DNA of 64,000 bases. It comes from Brevundimonas sp. Root1279. GTDB lineage: Bacteria > Pseudomonadota > Alphaproteobacteria > Caulobacterales > Caulobacteraceae. Shown here in pieces: positions 49,481 to 60,614 of the stretch. The notes beneath the pieces were generated by a model. The model was given only the letters and a program-made list of their open reading frames with translations, was not told the origin of the DNA and did no database searches. The DNA lies in contig NZ_LMEB01000008.1 of assembly GCF_001425945.1 (NCBI RefSeq), positions 124,001 to 188,000 of the forward strand, read 5' to 3'. Position numbers and translations under genes: made by a program. Each line of letters opens with the position of its first letter. The first letter of the stretch is position 1.

Positions 49481-51433
49481 TCAACCGTCAGCGCGGTTCC
49501 GGACCAGGTCGTCCACCACCGACGGATCGGCGAGGGTCGAGGTATCGCCCAGGGAGGAGAGGTCGTTCTCGGCGATCTTGCGCAGGATGCGGCGCATGAT
49601 CTTGCCGGAGCGGGTCTTGGGCAGGCCCGGGGCCCACTGGATGCGGTCCGGGGCGGCGATCGGGCCGATCTCGCGGCGCACGTGCAGGACAAGCGCCTGG
49701 CGCAGCTCTTCCGTCGGTTCGGCGTCGGCGTTCAGGGTCACATAGGCGTAGATCCCCTGTCCCTTGATGTCGTGCGGGAAGCCGACCACCGCCGCCTCGG
49801 CCACATCGTCGTGCAGCACCAGGGCCGACTCGACCTCGGCCGTGCCCATGCGATGGCCGGAGACGTTGATGACGTCATCGACCCGGCCGGTGATCCAGTA
49901 GTAGCCGTCCTCGTCCCGGCGGCAGCCGTCGCCGGTGAAATACTTGCCCGGATAGGCGCTGAAATAGGTGTCGAAGAACCGCTGGTGGTCTCCCCAGACC
50001 GTGCGCATCTGGCCCGGCCAGCTGTCGGTGATGACCAGATTCCCCGAGGCGGGGCCTTCGAGGACGCCGCCGTCGGCGTCGACCAGCTGCAGCTCCACGC
50101 CCGGCAAGGGCTTGGTCGCCGATCCCGGCTTCAGGTCGGTGGCGCCCGGCAACGGCGAGACCAAGGCGCCGCCGGTCTCCGTCTGCCACCATGTGTCCAC
50201 GATCGGGCATCGGCCTTCGCCGACGACCTCGTGATACCAGCGCCAGGCCTCGGGATTGATCGGCTCGCCGACCGTGCCGAGGAGGCGCAGAGACCGGCGG
50301 GACGTCGCATGGACCGGCTCGTCGCCCTCGCGCATCAGCGCCCTCAGCACGGTCGGCGCGGTGTAGAAGATCTCGACCTGATGCTTATCGACGACCTGCC
50401 AGAAGCGCCCGAAATCCGGATAGTTGGGCACGCCTTCGAACATCAGGGTGGTCGCGCCGTTGGCCAAGGGACCATAGACGCCATAGGTGTGGCCCGTGAC
50501 CCAGCCGACATCGGCGGTGCACCAGAAGACCTCGCCGGGGCGGTAGTCGAACACCAGCTCGTGCGTCCACGAGGCCCAGAACAGATAGCCGCCCGTCGTG
50601 TGCAGCACGCCCTTGGGTTTGCCGGTAGACCCCGAGGTGTAGAGGATGAACAGCGGGTCCTCGGCGTTCATCGGCTCGCACGGACAGTCGTCGGAAACGC
50701 CGTGCTTGGCCTCGCCGTAGCGGACGTCTCGGCCCTCGACGATCGGGATGTCGGCATTGGTGTGCGAGACGATCAGAACCGCCTCGACCGCCTTGTCGGC
50801 CGGCAGCTTCTCCAGCGCCGCATCGACATTGGCCTTCAACGGCACCCGCTTGCCGCCACGCAGGCCTTCATCGGCCGTGATCACGACCTTGGAGCCGCAG
50901 TCCTCGATCCGGCCCGCCAGGCTATCCGGCGAAAAGCCCCCGAACACCACCGAGTGCACCGCTCCGATGCGGGCGCAGGCCAGCATGGCGACGGCGGCTG
51001 CGGGGATCATCGGCAGGTAGAGGGTGACCCTGTCGCCCTTGGCCACGCCCAGCCCCTTGAGCACATTGCCCATGCGGCACACCTCGGCGTGCAGCTGCCG
51101 ATAGGTCAGGCCGCCCGACTGCGCCGGGTCGTCGCCCTCCCACAGGATGGCCGTCTGCTCGCCGCGGGCTTCCAGATGCCGATCCAGGCAGTTCCAGGCG
51201 ACGTTCAATTCCCCGTCGGCGAACCAGCGGATGCGGAAGTCCTCGCGGTCAAAGGAGACGTCCTTGATCTCGGTCGGGGCGCTGATCCAGTCGAGGCGCT
51301 TTGCCTGCTCCGCCCAGAAGAAATCCGGCGTCTCCCTCGCCGCCACGCGGGCCGCCTGGTAGCCGGCTGCGTTCATTCGGGCGCGGACGGCCCACTCATG
51401 CGGAACGGGGTAGATCTCGATCGGATCGGTCAT
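49481..51433 (-). CDS. acs: Acetyl-CoA synthetase
   Basis: 650 residues, the standard length. Adenylate-forming signature [46 protein letters not shown] and the C-terminal [11 protein letters not shown] with the catalytic lysine that is the usual acetylation site. It converts acetate, ATP and CoA into acetyl-CoA via acetyl-AMP. The start MTDPIEIYP at 51433 agrees with the family; longer readings run into low-complexity sequence. It is divergent from the DUF4129 gene (157-bp shared region), and is followed by a small membrane protein. A short perfect palindrome GACCTAGGTC at 49437-49446 lies just after its stop. Confidence 0.94.
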   Translation of the reverse strand: MTDPIEIYPVPHEWAVRARMNAAGYQAARVAARETPDFFWAEQAKRLDWISAPTEIKDVSFDREDFRIRWFADGELNVAWNCLDRHLEARGEQTAILWEGDDPAQSGGLTYRQLHAEVCRMGNVLKGLGVAKGDRVTLYLPMIPAAAVAMLACARIGAVHSVVFGGFSPDSLAGRIEDCGSKVVITADEGLRGGKRVPLKANVDAALEKLPADKAVEAVLIVSHTNADIPIVEGRDVRYGEAKHGVSDDCPCEPMNAEDPLFILYTSGSTGKPKGVLHTTGGYLFWASWTHELVFDYRPGEVFWCTADVGWVTGHTYGVYGPLANGATTLMFEGVPNYPDFGRFWQVVDKHQVEIFYTAPTVLRALMREGDEPVHATSRRSLRLLGTVGEPINPEAWRWYHEVVGEGRCPIVDTWWQTETGGALVSPLPGATDLKPGSATKPLPGVELQLVDADGGVLEGPASGNLVITDSWPGQMRTVWGDHQRFFDTYFSAYPGKYFTGDGCRRDEDGYYWITGRVDDVINVSGHRMGTAEVESALVLHDDVAEAAVVGFPHDIKGQGIYAYVTLNADAEPTEELRQALVLHVRREIGPIAAPDRIQWAPGLPKTRSGKIMRRILRKIAENDLSSLGDTSTLADPSVVDDLVRNRADG

Positions 51434-51590
51434 GCGGAGTCCGTGGCTGAATCGCTCCGAGGTCGGCGGCGGCGAGCGCTCGCGGCGGTCCCGGCGAAGG
51501 AGGCGCGAATGCTGCGCCGCCGAGGGATCATGGTCAACGCCGCCCTGGCCTCTCGACTTCGCCCGCGGCAATCGGCATCGTGGCCGGGAT

Positions 51591-52313
51591 ATGGGGCGTT
51601 CGACAGTTGATACCTTTGCGGAAGGCGGCCAGCTGCTTCCGCCAAACGGCGACGCCATGATTCCGGTTGTGCAGGCGCCCCCGGCCGTCCCCGCTGCGCC
51701 CGCGCCCCCGCTCAATTTCGACGCCGCCCAGGCCGCTCTGGCGGGCGACCGGAGTCTGCAGTTCAAGTTCGATGCGCCGCCGCCTCCGCCGGAGCCGCCG
51801 AGCTGGCTCGGCGACGTGCTGCAGTTCCTCGGCCATTTCGCCCCGGTGTTCGGACTGATCTTCTGGATCGGGCTGGCGGCCGCCGTCCTGGGTTTCCTGT
51901 GGCTGGTCGGGCGCGAGATCATTCGTATTCGCCTGCCCGAACGCCGCGACAAGCCGTTGCCGCCCTCCGGCGCCGGCGACTGGCGCCCGGCGGCCGCGGC
52001 GGCCAAGGCGCTTCTGTCCGACGCCGACGCCCTGGCCGCCCAGGGCCGGTTCGACGAAGCCGTGCACCTGCTGCTGCTGCGCAGCATCGGCGACATCGAC
52101 GGCTATCTGCCGAATACCGTGCGGCCGGCGCTGACGGCGCGGGACATTGCGGATCTCGGCCGCCTGCCCGACGCGGCCCGCCCCGCCTTCTCGCGCATCG
52201 CACGGGCGGTCGAGTCCAGCCTGTTCGGCGGCCGGCCGGTCGACAAGGAAACCTTCCTCGCCTGTCGCCAGGCCTATGAGGCCTTCGCCTTCCCCGCGGC
52301 CTGGTCGGCATGA
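51591..52313 (+). CDS. DUF4129 membrane protein
   Basis: 240 residues. A Pro/Ala-rich N-terminal part ([18 protein letters not shown]) is followed by one membrane helix (about 88-109, [21 protein letters not shown]) and a cytoplasmic DUF4129-type domain with [31 protein letters not shown] and LTARDIADL. It is the first gene of the MoxR operon, where DUF4129 and DUF4350 proteins usually occur; the role is unknown. ATG 51591 is taken; ATG 51657 is an alternative and neither has a strong ribosome site. It overlaps the next gene by 4 bp. Confidence 0.78.
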   Translation: MGRSTVDTFAEGGQLLPPNGDAMIPVVQAPPAVPAAPAPPLNFDAAQAALAGDRSLQFKFDAPPPPPEPPSWLGDVLQFLGHFAPVFGLIFWIGLAAAVLGFLWLVGREIIRIRLPERRDKPLPPSGAGDWRPAAAAAKALLSDADALAAQGRFDEAVHLLLLRSIGDIDGYLPNTVRPALTARDIADLGRLPDAARPAFSRIARAVESSLFGGRPVDKETFLACRQAYEAFAFPAAWSA

Positions 52314-53528
52314 CTGAGACGCCCGTCGAACCCACCGCCCGGACCTTCCGGCCCGGCATCGTCCTCGCGCTCATCCTGGCGGCGGTGTTCTCGCTGTCCG
52401 CGATCGGCGTGCTGGGCGCCTACGCCCCCGAGCTCGAGCGCGGCGACAATGGCGGCGACCACGCCCTGTCTCGCTCGGCGATCGGCTACGCCGGCGTGGT
52501 GAAGCTGCTTCGGGGCCTTGACCGCGCGGTCCTGGTCAGCCGCGGCGCGACGGGGGCCGGATCCGCTGAAAGCCTCCTCGTCCTGACTCCATCGACCGAG
52601 CCCGACGCGAGGGCCCTCAACCGCCTGCTCGACAGCCCGACCGCGACCCTGCTCGTCCTGCCGAAATGGCGGGCCGTTCAGGACCCGATGCGTCGTGGCT
52701 GGGTGCGGCGGGACGGCACGCTGCCGCCTGCCGCCAGCCTGTCGGTCCTGCCCGAAACCCTGGCCGCCGGCGTGAATTTGCGCTTGGCGTCCGAGGCGGA
52801 AACCGTGCAGCTGAGAAACGCGCCGGGAACGCGGCTCGGCGGGACGGTCCACGTCGAGGAACTCCGGACGATCGACGGGCCGGGCTGGAATCCGATCATC
52901 ACGGACGCGAGGGGCGGCGCCGTCGTCGTCCAACACCAGGACACCGGCGTTTATGTGCTCTCGGACCCGGATCTGCTGAACACCCGCGGCCTGAACGAAC
53001 CGGGCAAGGCTCTCACGGCCGTCGCCCTGCTCGACTCGCTTCACCCCGCCGAGGGAGGCGTCGTCTTCGACGTGTCCTTGCACGGCTTCGCTCGGCCGCG
53101 CAGCGTGATGCGCCTGCTGCTCGAACCGCCCCTGCTCGGCTTCACCCTGTGCCTGGCCTTCGCGGTCGGCCTGGTCGGTTGGCAGGCGATGGTGCGGTTC
53201 GTCCCCCATCTCGATGTCCGCCGGGCGGTGGCGCTGGGCAAGAAGGCGCTCGCTGACAACACCGCCGCCCTGGCGCGACTGGCGCGGCGCGAGCACCGGA
53301 TGGCGACGCCCTACGCCGAGCTGGTGCGCGCCCAGGCCGCCAAGGCGGTCGCCGCGCCGCCCAATCTTTCCGACGAAGCCCTGACCGCCCTGCTCGACCG
53401 GCTGGCGAAGCGGGACGACGTTGCACTCACCTATGCCGCCCTGTCCGCTGACGCGGACAAGGCCAAGAACGCGGGCGACCTGATGGCCGTGGCCCGCGCC
53501 CTGAATCGCTGGAAATCGGAGATGACCC

Positions 53529-53542
<14 letters not shown>
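52310..53542 (+). CDS. DUF4350 membrane protein
   Basis: 410 residues. A membrane helix near 18-38 ([21 protein letters not shown]), then a periplasmic domain starting with [16 protein letters not shown] and containing [17 protein letters not shown], a second helix near 278-298 ([20 protein letters not shown]) and a cytoplasmic helical tail. The DUF4350 fold resembles type 1 glutamine amidotransferase or GATase-like domains without the catalytic residues. It is linked to MoxR/DUF58 operons in many bacteria. Its start overlaps DUF4129 by 4 bp and its end overlaps moxR by 14 bp. Confidence 0.78.
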
Positions 53543-54481
<939 letters not shown>

Positions 54482-54485
<4 letters not shown>

Positions 54486-55786
54486 TCTACCCGACGCGCC
54501 TTTGCGTCCTGGCCGCCCTGATCGGCGCGCCCGTGGCCCTCGTCCTCGGTCTGCTTCAGCCGGGACTGTGGCTGGTCGCGCCCGGCTGGCTGTTGGGCCT
54601 GGGCGCGCTGATGTTGTGCGACGCCCTGCTGGCCGCGTCGCCGCGCAAGGCGGAGATCACACTTGAGACCCCGGACTACGTCGCCGTGGCCCATCCGACC
54701 ACGGCCCGGCTCGCCGTCGCCTTCCCCCAGCGCACCATCCATCGCGCTATTCAGGCCGCGCTCGACGCCGAGCCGCGGCTCGGGCTGTGCTCGGCGCGCG
54801 GCGAGGCGGACGGCGCGGGCGGTTTCCTGTTCCCGATGCAGCCCGATCGACGCGGCCTGGGCGTGTTCCGGGAGGCCGTCGTCCGCTGGCAAGGGCCGCT
54901 GGGCCTGACCTGGCGCCAGGCGCGCCGCAAGCTGGATGAGACCGTCGCCATCGGCGCCGACATCCGCCGCATCGAGGATGAGGCGGTGCGCATGTTTTCG
55001 CGCGACGCCCAGCACGGGGCCAAGGTCCAGCTGGACATCGGCGAGGGGGCCGAGTTCCACGCCCTCAGCGACTTCCACTCCGGCATGGACCGCCGGACCG
55101 TCGACTGGAAGCAGTCTGCGAGGCACCACAAACTGCTCGCCAAGGAGTTCCGCACCGAGCGCAACCACCAAGTGGTCATGGCGCTGGACTGCGGCCGGAC
55201 CATGAGCGAGCCGGTCGCGGGCGCGCCGCGCATCGACCGCGCCATTCACGGCGCCCTGATCCTGGCCTACGCCAGCCTGCGCGCCGGAGACCGGGCCGGG
55301 CTTTTCGCCTTCGACGACCGTCCCCGCCTGTCGACCGGAGCCGTCGCCGGAGTCGGCTCCTTCCCCCTGCTGGTGCGCCAGGCCGCCCGCGTCGACTACG
55401 GCGCCCAGGAGACCAACTACGCGCTCGGCCTGACCAGCCTGTCCTCCAGCTTGAAGCGCCGCTCGCTGGTGGTGATCTTCACCGAGTTCGCCGACTCGAC
55501 CTCGGCCGAGCTGATGATCGAGACCGTCGGCCGCCTGGTGAAGCGCCACCTGGTGCTGTTCGTGGTCATGCGCGACGAGGAGCTTGAAGCCCTGGTCACC
55601 GCCGCCCCCGAGACGCCCGAGGACGTGTCGCGCGCCGTCGTCGCCGCCAGCCTGCTGCGCGAGCGCGATCTGGTCCTGGCCCGCCTGCGCCGCCTCGGCG
55701 CCCATATCGTCGAGGGCCCGGCCGACCGGCTGGGTCCTGAAATCCTCAACGTCTACCTCGACCTGAAACGGCGGGATCTGCTGTGA
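54482..55786 (+). CDS. DUF58 / VWA-like protein
   Basis: 434 residues. Two N-terminal membrane helices (about 8-45), a beta-rich middle, and the DUF58 core with [35 protein letters not shown] (partly quoted), a VWA-like strand [14 protein letters not shown] and [13 protein letters not shown]. The metal-site motif of true VWA domains (DxSxS) is only partly kept (DCGRT). DUF58 proteins pair with MoxR ATPases and anchor their activity at the membrane. The 4-bp overlaps on both sides indicate coupled translation. Confidence 0.85.
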
Positions 55787-56781
55787 GCGAGCTGCAACTC
55801 AAGAGCCAGCGTTTCCGCCAGGACCGGGAAGCCGACTGGCGACGTCTGGAGGCGATCGTCGACAAGGCGGAAAAGAAATCGGCCTCGGCCCTGTCCGACA
55901 CCGAGATCCGCGCCTTGCCGGTGCTGTATCGCTCGACCCTGTCATCCCTGTCGGTGGCGCGGGCGACATCGCTGGATCAGGGGGTGATCGGCTATTTGGA
56001 GAGCCTGTCGGCCCGGGCCTATTTCTTCGTCTACGGGGCGCGTTCGACGCCCCAGGAGCAACTGGCCGCCTTCTTCCGTCACGACTGGCCGCAGGCGGTG
56101 CGCGGCATGTGGCGCGAGACCCTGGTCGCCCTGGCCGTGACCATCCTGGGGGCCGCCGTGGCCTGGCACCTCGTCGGCACGGACAACGACTGGTATTTCG
56201 CCTTCGTCAACGCGGGCCTGGTGCAGGACCGCGACCCGACCGCCTCCTACGCCAGCTTGCGCGCGACCCTCTATCACGACGAGGGATCCGACGGCCTTTC
56301 GTTCTTCGCCACCTACCTGTTCACGCACAACGCCTCCGTCGCGATCACCGCCTTCGCCCTGGGCTTCGCCTTCGGGGCGCCGACGATCCTGTTGCTCCTG
56401 ATGAACGGAGCCATGCTGGGGGCCATGCTGCACGTCTTCTATTCGAAGGGCCTCGGCTACGAATTCACCGGCTGGCTGCTGATCCACGGCGTCACCGAGC
56501 TACTGGCCATCATCTTGGCGGGCGCCGCCGGCCTGCGCATCGGTTGGGCGGTCGCCTTCCCTGGCCGGAACAGTCGCCTGGAGGCGATGTCCGCCGCGGG
56601 ACGCCAGACCGGCGCCGCCATGGCCGGCGTGGTCCTGATGCTGCTGCTCGCGGGCCTGCTCGAGGGCTTCGGCCGACAGCTGATCGTCAACGACGTGGCG
56701 CGCTACGCGATCGCCGCCACGACCGCCCTGATCTGGGGCCTGTATTTCTACGGGCCGCGCCCGACCAAGGCTGCGGCATGA
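55783..56781 (+). CDS. SpoIIM-family membrane protein
   Basis: 332 residues. A cytoplasmic helical N-terminal part with LYRSTLSSLSVARA, then six or so membrane helices of the stage II sporulation protein M family: FATYLFTHNASVAITAFALGFAFG, the conserved HGVTELLAIILAGAAGLRIGW and AGLLEGF. The GTG start overlaps the DUF58 stop (GTGA). In non-sporulating Proteobacteria this family sits in MoxR/DUF58/RDD operons, so the name does not imply sporulation. Function unknown, possibly a membrane partner of the MoxR system. Confidence 0.85.
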   Translation: MSELQLKSQRFRQDREADWRRLEAIVDKAEKKSASALSDTEIRALPVLYRSTLSSLSVARATSLDQGVIGYLESLSARAYFFVYGARSTPQEQLAAFFRHDWPQAVRGMWRETLVALAVTILGAAVAWHLVGTDNDWYFAFVNAGLVQDRDPTASYASLRATLYHDEGSDGLSFFATYLFTHNASVAITAFALGFAFGAPTILLLLMNGAMLGAMLHVFYSKGLGYEFTGWLLIHGVTELLAIILAGAAGLRIGWAVAFPGRNSRLEAMSAAGRQTGAAMAGVVLMLLLAGLLEGFGRQLIVNDVARYAIAATTALIWGLYFYGPRPTKAAA

Positions 56782-57647
56782 GCGCGATCGAACTGGAGAC
56801 GTCCGCCGGAAAGCGTCAGCGGACCCTGGTCACGCCCGAAGGCCTCGAGTTGCGGCTGGAGCTGGCCAGCGTCGGCCAGAGGTTCAGCGCCCTGGTCATC
56901 GACATGCTGATCATCCTCGGCGTGACGATCGCCCTGATCCTGATCCTGTTCAGCGCCATTGCCCTCACCGGCGGGCACGGCGCCGAAATGGTGGGCATCG
57001 TGGCGGTGCTCGGCCTCTTCTTCCTGCGCAACGGCTATTTCCTGGCCTATGAGATGTCGGCCAAGGCGGCGACGCCCGGCAAGCGCATGCTCGGCCTGCG
57101 GGTGGCGGCGCGAGACGGCGGCCGCCTGCGCTTCAGCGCGGTCTTCACCCGCAACGCCCTGCGTGAACTCGAGCTGTTTCTGCCGCTGCAGGTGATGATC
57201 TCCGCGCCGTTCGGCGACGTCGACGCCTGGATCTACCTCCTGGCCCTGATCTGGTGCGGCGTGTTCGTGCTGCTGCCGCTGTTCAACGCCGACCGGCTGC
57301 GCGGCGGCGATCTGGTGGCGGGCACCTGGGTCCTGCGGTCGCCGCGCCAGAAGCTGTTGCGCGACATGGCCGACGAGGGCGCCCTGCATCGCCCGACTTT
57401 CCAGTTCACGGCCGATCAGCTGAACGCCTACGGGGTCAAGGAGCTGCAGGTTCTGGAGCAGGTGCTGCGGACCGCCGACCGAGGGACGGTGCGCGCCGTG
57501 GCCGACCGGATCGCCGGCAAGATCGGCTATGTTCGAGGCGACGCCAGCGACCTGGAGTTCCTCAAGGCCTACTACCACGCCATTCGGGAACGGCTGGAAT
57601 CCGGCCTGCTGATGGGCAAGCGGCGCAGGGACAAGTTCGACGTCTGA
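56778..57647 (+). CDS. RDD-family membrane protein
   Basis: 289 residues. RDD core in the first half: SVGQRFSALVIDMLIILG, then AATPGKRMLGLRVAARDGGRLRF and ALRELELFLPLQ, with about four membrane helices between 35 and 185. The C-terminal third is soluble and helical. Its ATG overlaps the SpoIIM stop by 4 bp; it is the last gene of the six-gene operon. RDD proteins have been linked to ion transport in a few bacteria, but no specific function follows from this sequence. Confidence 0.84.
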   Translation: MSAIELETSAGKRQRTLVTPEGLELRLELASVGQRFSALVIDMLIILGVTIALILILFSAIALTGGHGAEMVGIVAVLGLFFLRNGYFLAYEMSAKAATPGKRMLGLRVAARDGGRLRFSAVFTRNALRELELFLPLQVMISAPFGDVDAWIYLLALIWCGVFVLLPLFNADRLRGGDLVAGTWVLRSPRQKLLRDMADEGALHRPTFQFTADQLNAYGVKELQVLEQVLRTADRGTVRAVADRIAGKIGYVRGDASDLEFLKAYYHAIRERLESGLLMGKRRRDKFDV

Positions 57648-57666
57648 CCCCGCGCCGCCCGCGTGA

Positions 57667-58428
57667 TTACTCGAAGATCGCCGCGACGCTGTCCCGGCCG
57701 CCGCCTTCCTTGACGGTGCGCAGTTCGACATAGACCGCCGCGACGCCGGCCGCGCCGATCAGCGAGAACAGGGCCTGGAACACGGCGCTGACGATCGTCG
57801 CGATCGGGCTGACCGAGCCGAGGCCGCCGCCGGCGATGGCCGCAATGATGTTGACGGGAATCATCAGCACCCAGCTGGCGATCGCATAGATCACGATCAG
57901 GCCGAGGATCACCCAGCGATGGTTCTCGGTCAGCTTCATGCTGCGCGAGAACGCCTGGCCGAAATCAGCGCGCTCGGCGACGACCACGGGGCCGACGACG
58001 AACCAGATCAGCGCCAGGAAGATGCCCGGGATCAGCAGGAAGACCGCCCCGATGGCGATTGCGATACCGCTGACGATGCCGACGGCGAGCAGCATCCAGA
58101 AGGACCGCATGGCGGCGTCCATGCTGTCGCTGAGCGTCGCCTTGCGGCCGAGCAGGTCGGTGACCACGGTGTGGGTCACCACGCCTTGCAGCAGGATGCC
58201 GCAGACCAGGCTGACGACCATCCCGATGAGTCCGGCGAAAAAGGCGCCGACCCAGTTCCCATCAGCCACCCAACCGGCGGAGATCAAGTTCAGGACGGCG
58301 GTGGGCACGCCCGCGAACAGCAGGGCGGCGAGCAGCAGTGTGGCGGCGTTGGCGCTGATGGCTCCGAAGGTGCGTTCGATGACGCGGCTCATGTCGAAGC
58401 GTTGCTGGCCCATGAAGGCTGAAGTCAT
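57667..58428 (-). CDS. Polytopic membrane protein (GPDPase membrane-domain/YciC-like)
   Basis: 253 residues with six hydrophobic segments. The pattern FDMSRVIERTFGAI, GVVTHTVVTDLLGRKATLSDSM, LIPGIFLALIWFVVGPVVVAERA, SRSMKLTENHRWVILGL and a final AAVYVELRTVKEG is that of a family often labelled glycerophosphodiesterase membrane domain or YciC-like, without any catalytic domain. AGGGGA lies eight bases before the start at 58428. Convergent with the RDD gene and divergent from the ilv leader (185-bp shared region). Biochemical role unknown. Confidence 0.75.
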   Translation of the reverse strand: MTSAFMGQQRFDMSRVIERTFGAISANAATLLLAALLFAGVPTAVLNLISAGWVADGNWVGAFFAGLIGMVVSLVCGILLQGVVTHTVVTDLLGRKATLSDSMDAAMRSFWMLLAVGIVSGIAIAIGAVFLLIPGIFLALIWFVVGPVVVAERADFGQAFSRSMKLTENHRWVILGLIVIYAIASWVLMIPVNIIAAIAGGGLGSVSPIATIVSAVFQALFSLIGAAGVAAVYVELRTVKEGGGRDSVAAIFE

Positions 58429-58613
58429 TTGTGGGTTCCCCTTTACCGTTACAGCAGAGCATTCCCACTTCACGCGAACAACCTCCAGAAGGCGATCGGG
58501 GGATAATTCCACCAACCTCAGGCGCGAGACCCCGTTTGCGCAAAATTCTTCCCACGCCCCTTGTGCGTCGCAGCGAGACATGGTTTCCTGATCCTATCAC
58601 TCGGAGGTTCCCC

Positions 58614-58766
58614 GTGGTCGCTCGCGCCCACATCGCTGATCGCTCTGTCGCCCGTACGGCGGCGGCGCCGGCGCGCGACTGGACCGTCGAGATCGCCCTG
58701 ACCACCCTTATTCTCGTTGTAGCGCTTGTGCTGCTCCCCGGAGCGGTGTGGATGCACGCAACCTGA
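58614..58766 (+). CDS. Probable ilv operon leader peptide
   Basis: 50 codons starting with GTG six bases after a perfect GGAGG. The last 27 residues include 13 Leu, Ile or Val, in the run IALTTLILVVALVLLPGAV, and use codons that are rare in this GC-rich DNA (CTT, ATT, GTT, GTA, CTT). The reading frame ends two bases from the first hairpin of an attenuator and 99 bp ahead of ilvD. A ribosome stalled on these codons for lack of charged branched-chain tRNA would signal starvation. A small membrane protein is the alternative, since the same run could be a transmembrane helix. Confidence 0.68.
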   Translation: MVARAHIADRSVARTAAAPARDWTVEIALTTLILVVALVLLPGAVWMHAT

Positions 58767-58825
58767 CCTAAGACCCCCTCAGGATCGCCCGCAGCCACCC
58801 GCTCCCGAAAGGAAGCGGGTTTTTT
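58733..58825 (+). terminator. Transcription attenuator of the ilv operon
   Basis: Four segments can pair in two exclusive ways. Segment 1 GCTC (58733-58736) with GAGC; segment 2 (58740-58751, GGAGCGGTGTGG) with segment 3 (58795-58805, CCACCCGCTCC) through 11 pairs with one bulge; or segment 3/4 as the terminator stem ACCCGCT (58797-58803) with AGCGGGT (58814-58820), followed by six T. Segment 2 lies within the leader peptide's last codons, so a ribosome reaching the stop would block it and permit termination, while stalling upstream would favour the antiterminator. Confidence 0.75.
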
Positions 58826-58865
58826 GTTGTGTGCGGTCCGGCTCTTCCAGAACCGGCTACGCCAG

Positions 58866-60614
58866 ATGACGCAAGATTTTACCCCGGACAGACCCCCGCC
58901 CAACGCGCGCAGCCGCGCCGTGACGGCTGGTCCGAACCGCGCCGCGGCCCGCAGCTATCTGCGCGCGGCCGGCATGACCGATGCCGACTTCGACAAGCCG
59001 ATGATCGCGGTGGTCAACACCTGGTCGAGCGTCACTCCGTGCAACATGCACCTGGACCGCCTGGCCCGGGACGTCCGCGCCGGCATCATCGCTGCGGGCG
59101 GCTATCCGGTCGACTTCAACACCATCGTCGTCACCGACGGCATCTCGATGGGCACGGCGGGGATGAAGGCCTCGCTGATCAGCCGCGAGGTCGTCGCCGA
59201 CTCGATCGAACTGGCCGTCGAGGGCCACCAGCTGGACGGCGTCATCTGCATTGTCGGCTGCGACAAGACCATCCCGGCCGCCGCCATGGCCTTGGCCCGC
59301 ATGGATATCCCCGGCCTGGTCTACTACGGCGGCACCATCATGCCCGGCCGGATCGGGGCCAGGGACATCTCGGTCCAGGAGATCTTCGAGGCCATCGGCG
59401 CCCATGCCTCGGGCGCCCTGGACGACGAAGGCCTGAAGGCGGTCGAGACCGCCGCCTGCCCCGGCGCCGGCGCCTGCGGCGGCCAGTTCACCGCCAACAC
59501 CATGGCCATGGCCCTGTCGGTCATGGGCCTGTCTCCCATGGGCGCCAACGACGTCCCGGCCGTCGATCCGGGCAAGGCGTCCGAAGGCGAGCGCTGCGGC
59601 CGGCTGATCGTCGAGCGGGTCTTCGCCGGCGACACGGCGCGCAAATACATCACCCGCAAGTCGCTGCGGAACGCCGCCATCGCGGTCTCCGCCTCGGGCG
59701 GCTCGACCAACGCCGTCCTGCACCTGACCGCCATCGCCACCGAGGCGGGCGTCCCCTTCGGCATCGAGGACTGCCACCGCGCCTGCGAGGACGCGGCGGT
59801 GATCTGCGACCTGAAGCCGGGCGGCCGCTTCCTGGCCTCGCACCTGTACGCGGCCGGCGGCACCCGCCTGGTCGTCCAGCGGATGGCGGCGGCCGGCAAG
59901 ATCGTCAACACGCCGACCGTCTCGGGCCGGTCCCTGTTCGCCGAGGCCGCCGAGGCCGAGGAGGCCCCGGGCCAACAGGTCGTCACGGACTTCGACCGCC
60001 CCGTCGCCGACCGCGGCTCGTTCGCGGTCATCTACGGCGACATCGCCCCCGAGGGGGCGGTCATCAAGCTGACCGGCCACGCCCTGGATCGCTTCGAGGG
60101 TCCGGCCTGCGTCTTCGACAGCGAGGAGGACGCCTTCCACGCCGTCCAGGACGGCTCGGTAGGCGAAGGCGATGTGATCATCATCCGCCACGAGGGTCCG
60201 CGCGGCGGTCCCGGCATGCGCGAGATGCTGCAGGTCACCGCCGCCCTGAAGGGCCGCGGCGTCCAGAACGTCGCCCTGATCACCGACGGCCGCTTCTCGG
60301 GCGCCAGCTACGGCTTCGTCGCCGGCCACGTCTCGCCCGAGGCGGCCGCCGGCGGCCCGATCGCCCTGATCCGCGACGGCGACCCGATCGTCATCGACGT
60401 TCCCAACCGCCGGATCGACACCCCCGTCGATCTGGAATCGCGCCGGGCGGGCTTCATCCCCCCTCCCGCCCGTCCGGCGCACGGAACCTTCGCCAAATAC
60501 CGCGCTGCGGTCGCCTCGGCGGCCCAGGGCGCTGTGACCATCCCCAACCCGCCGCCGGCCCAGGTCCCGACCCACAGTCCGGCCGCCGCCCCTTCCGCCC
60601 GCGAGGACGCATGA
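58866..60614 (+). CDS. ilvD: Dihydroxy-acid dehydratase
   Basis: 582 residues. Iron-sulphur ligands Cys59 (TPCNMHLD), Cys132 (GCDKTIPA) and Cys204 (GACGG), plus the C-terminal [16 protein letters not shown] typical of the family. It dehydrates 2,3-dihydroxy-isovalerate and -methylvalerate to the 2-oxo acids in valine and isoleucine synthesis. It is distinct from the XylD-type relative at 15162, whose motifs (SPCNR, AQTGSD) belong to the sugar-acid branch. ATG 58866 is the start that fits the family; no strong ribosome site precedes it. First structural gene after the attenuator; overlaps ilvC by 4 bp. Confidence 0.92.
   Translation: MTQDFTPDRPPPNARSRAVTAGPNRAAARSYLRAAGMTDADFDKPMIAVVNTWSSVTPCNMHLDRLARDVRAGIIAAGGYPVDFNTIVVTDGISMGTAGMKASLISREVVADSIELAVEGHQLDGVICIVGCDKTIPAAAMALARMDIPGLVYYGGTIMPGRIGARDISVQEIFEAIGAHASGALDDEGLKAVETAACPGAGACGGQFTANTMAMALSVMGLSPMGANDVPAVDPGKASEGERCGRLIVERVFAGDTARKYITRKSLRNAAIAVSASGGSTNAVLHLTAIATEAGVPFGIEDCHRACEDAAVICDLKPGGRFLASHLYAAGGTRLVVQRMAAAGKIVNTPTVSGRSLFAEAAEAEEAPGQQVVTDFDRPVADRGSFAVIYGDIAPEGAVIKLTGHALDRFEGPACVFDSEEDAFHAVQDGSVGEGDVIIIRHEGPRGGPGMREMLQVTAALKGRGVQNVALITDGRFSGASYGFVAGHVSPEAAAGGPIALIRDGDPIVIDVPNRRIDTPVDLESRRAGFIPPPARPAHGTFAKYRAAVASAAQGAVTIPNPPPAQVPTHSPAAAPSAREDA

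Noticed and set aside
55783..56781. Sporulation function
   Set aside because: The SpoIIM-family label is historical; the gene sits in a MoxR/DUF58/RDD operon of a Gram-negative bacterium with TonB receptors.
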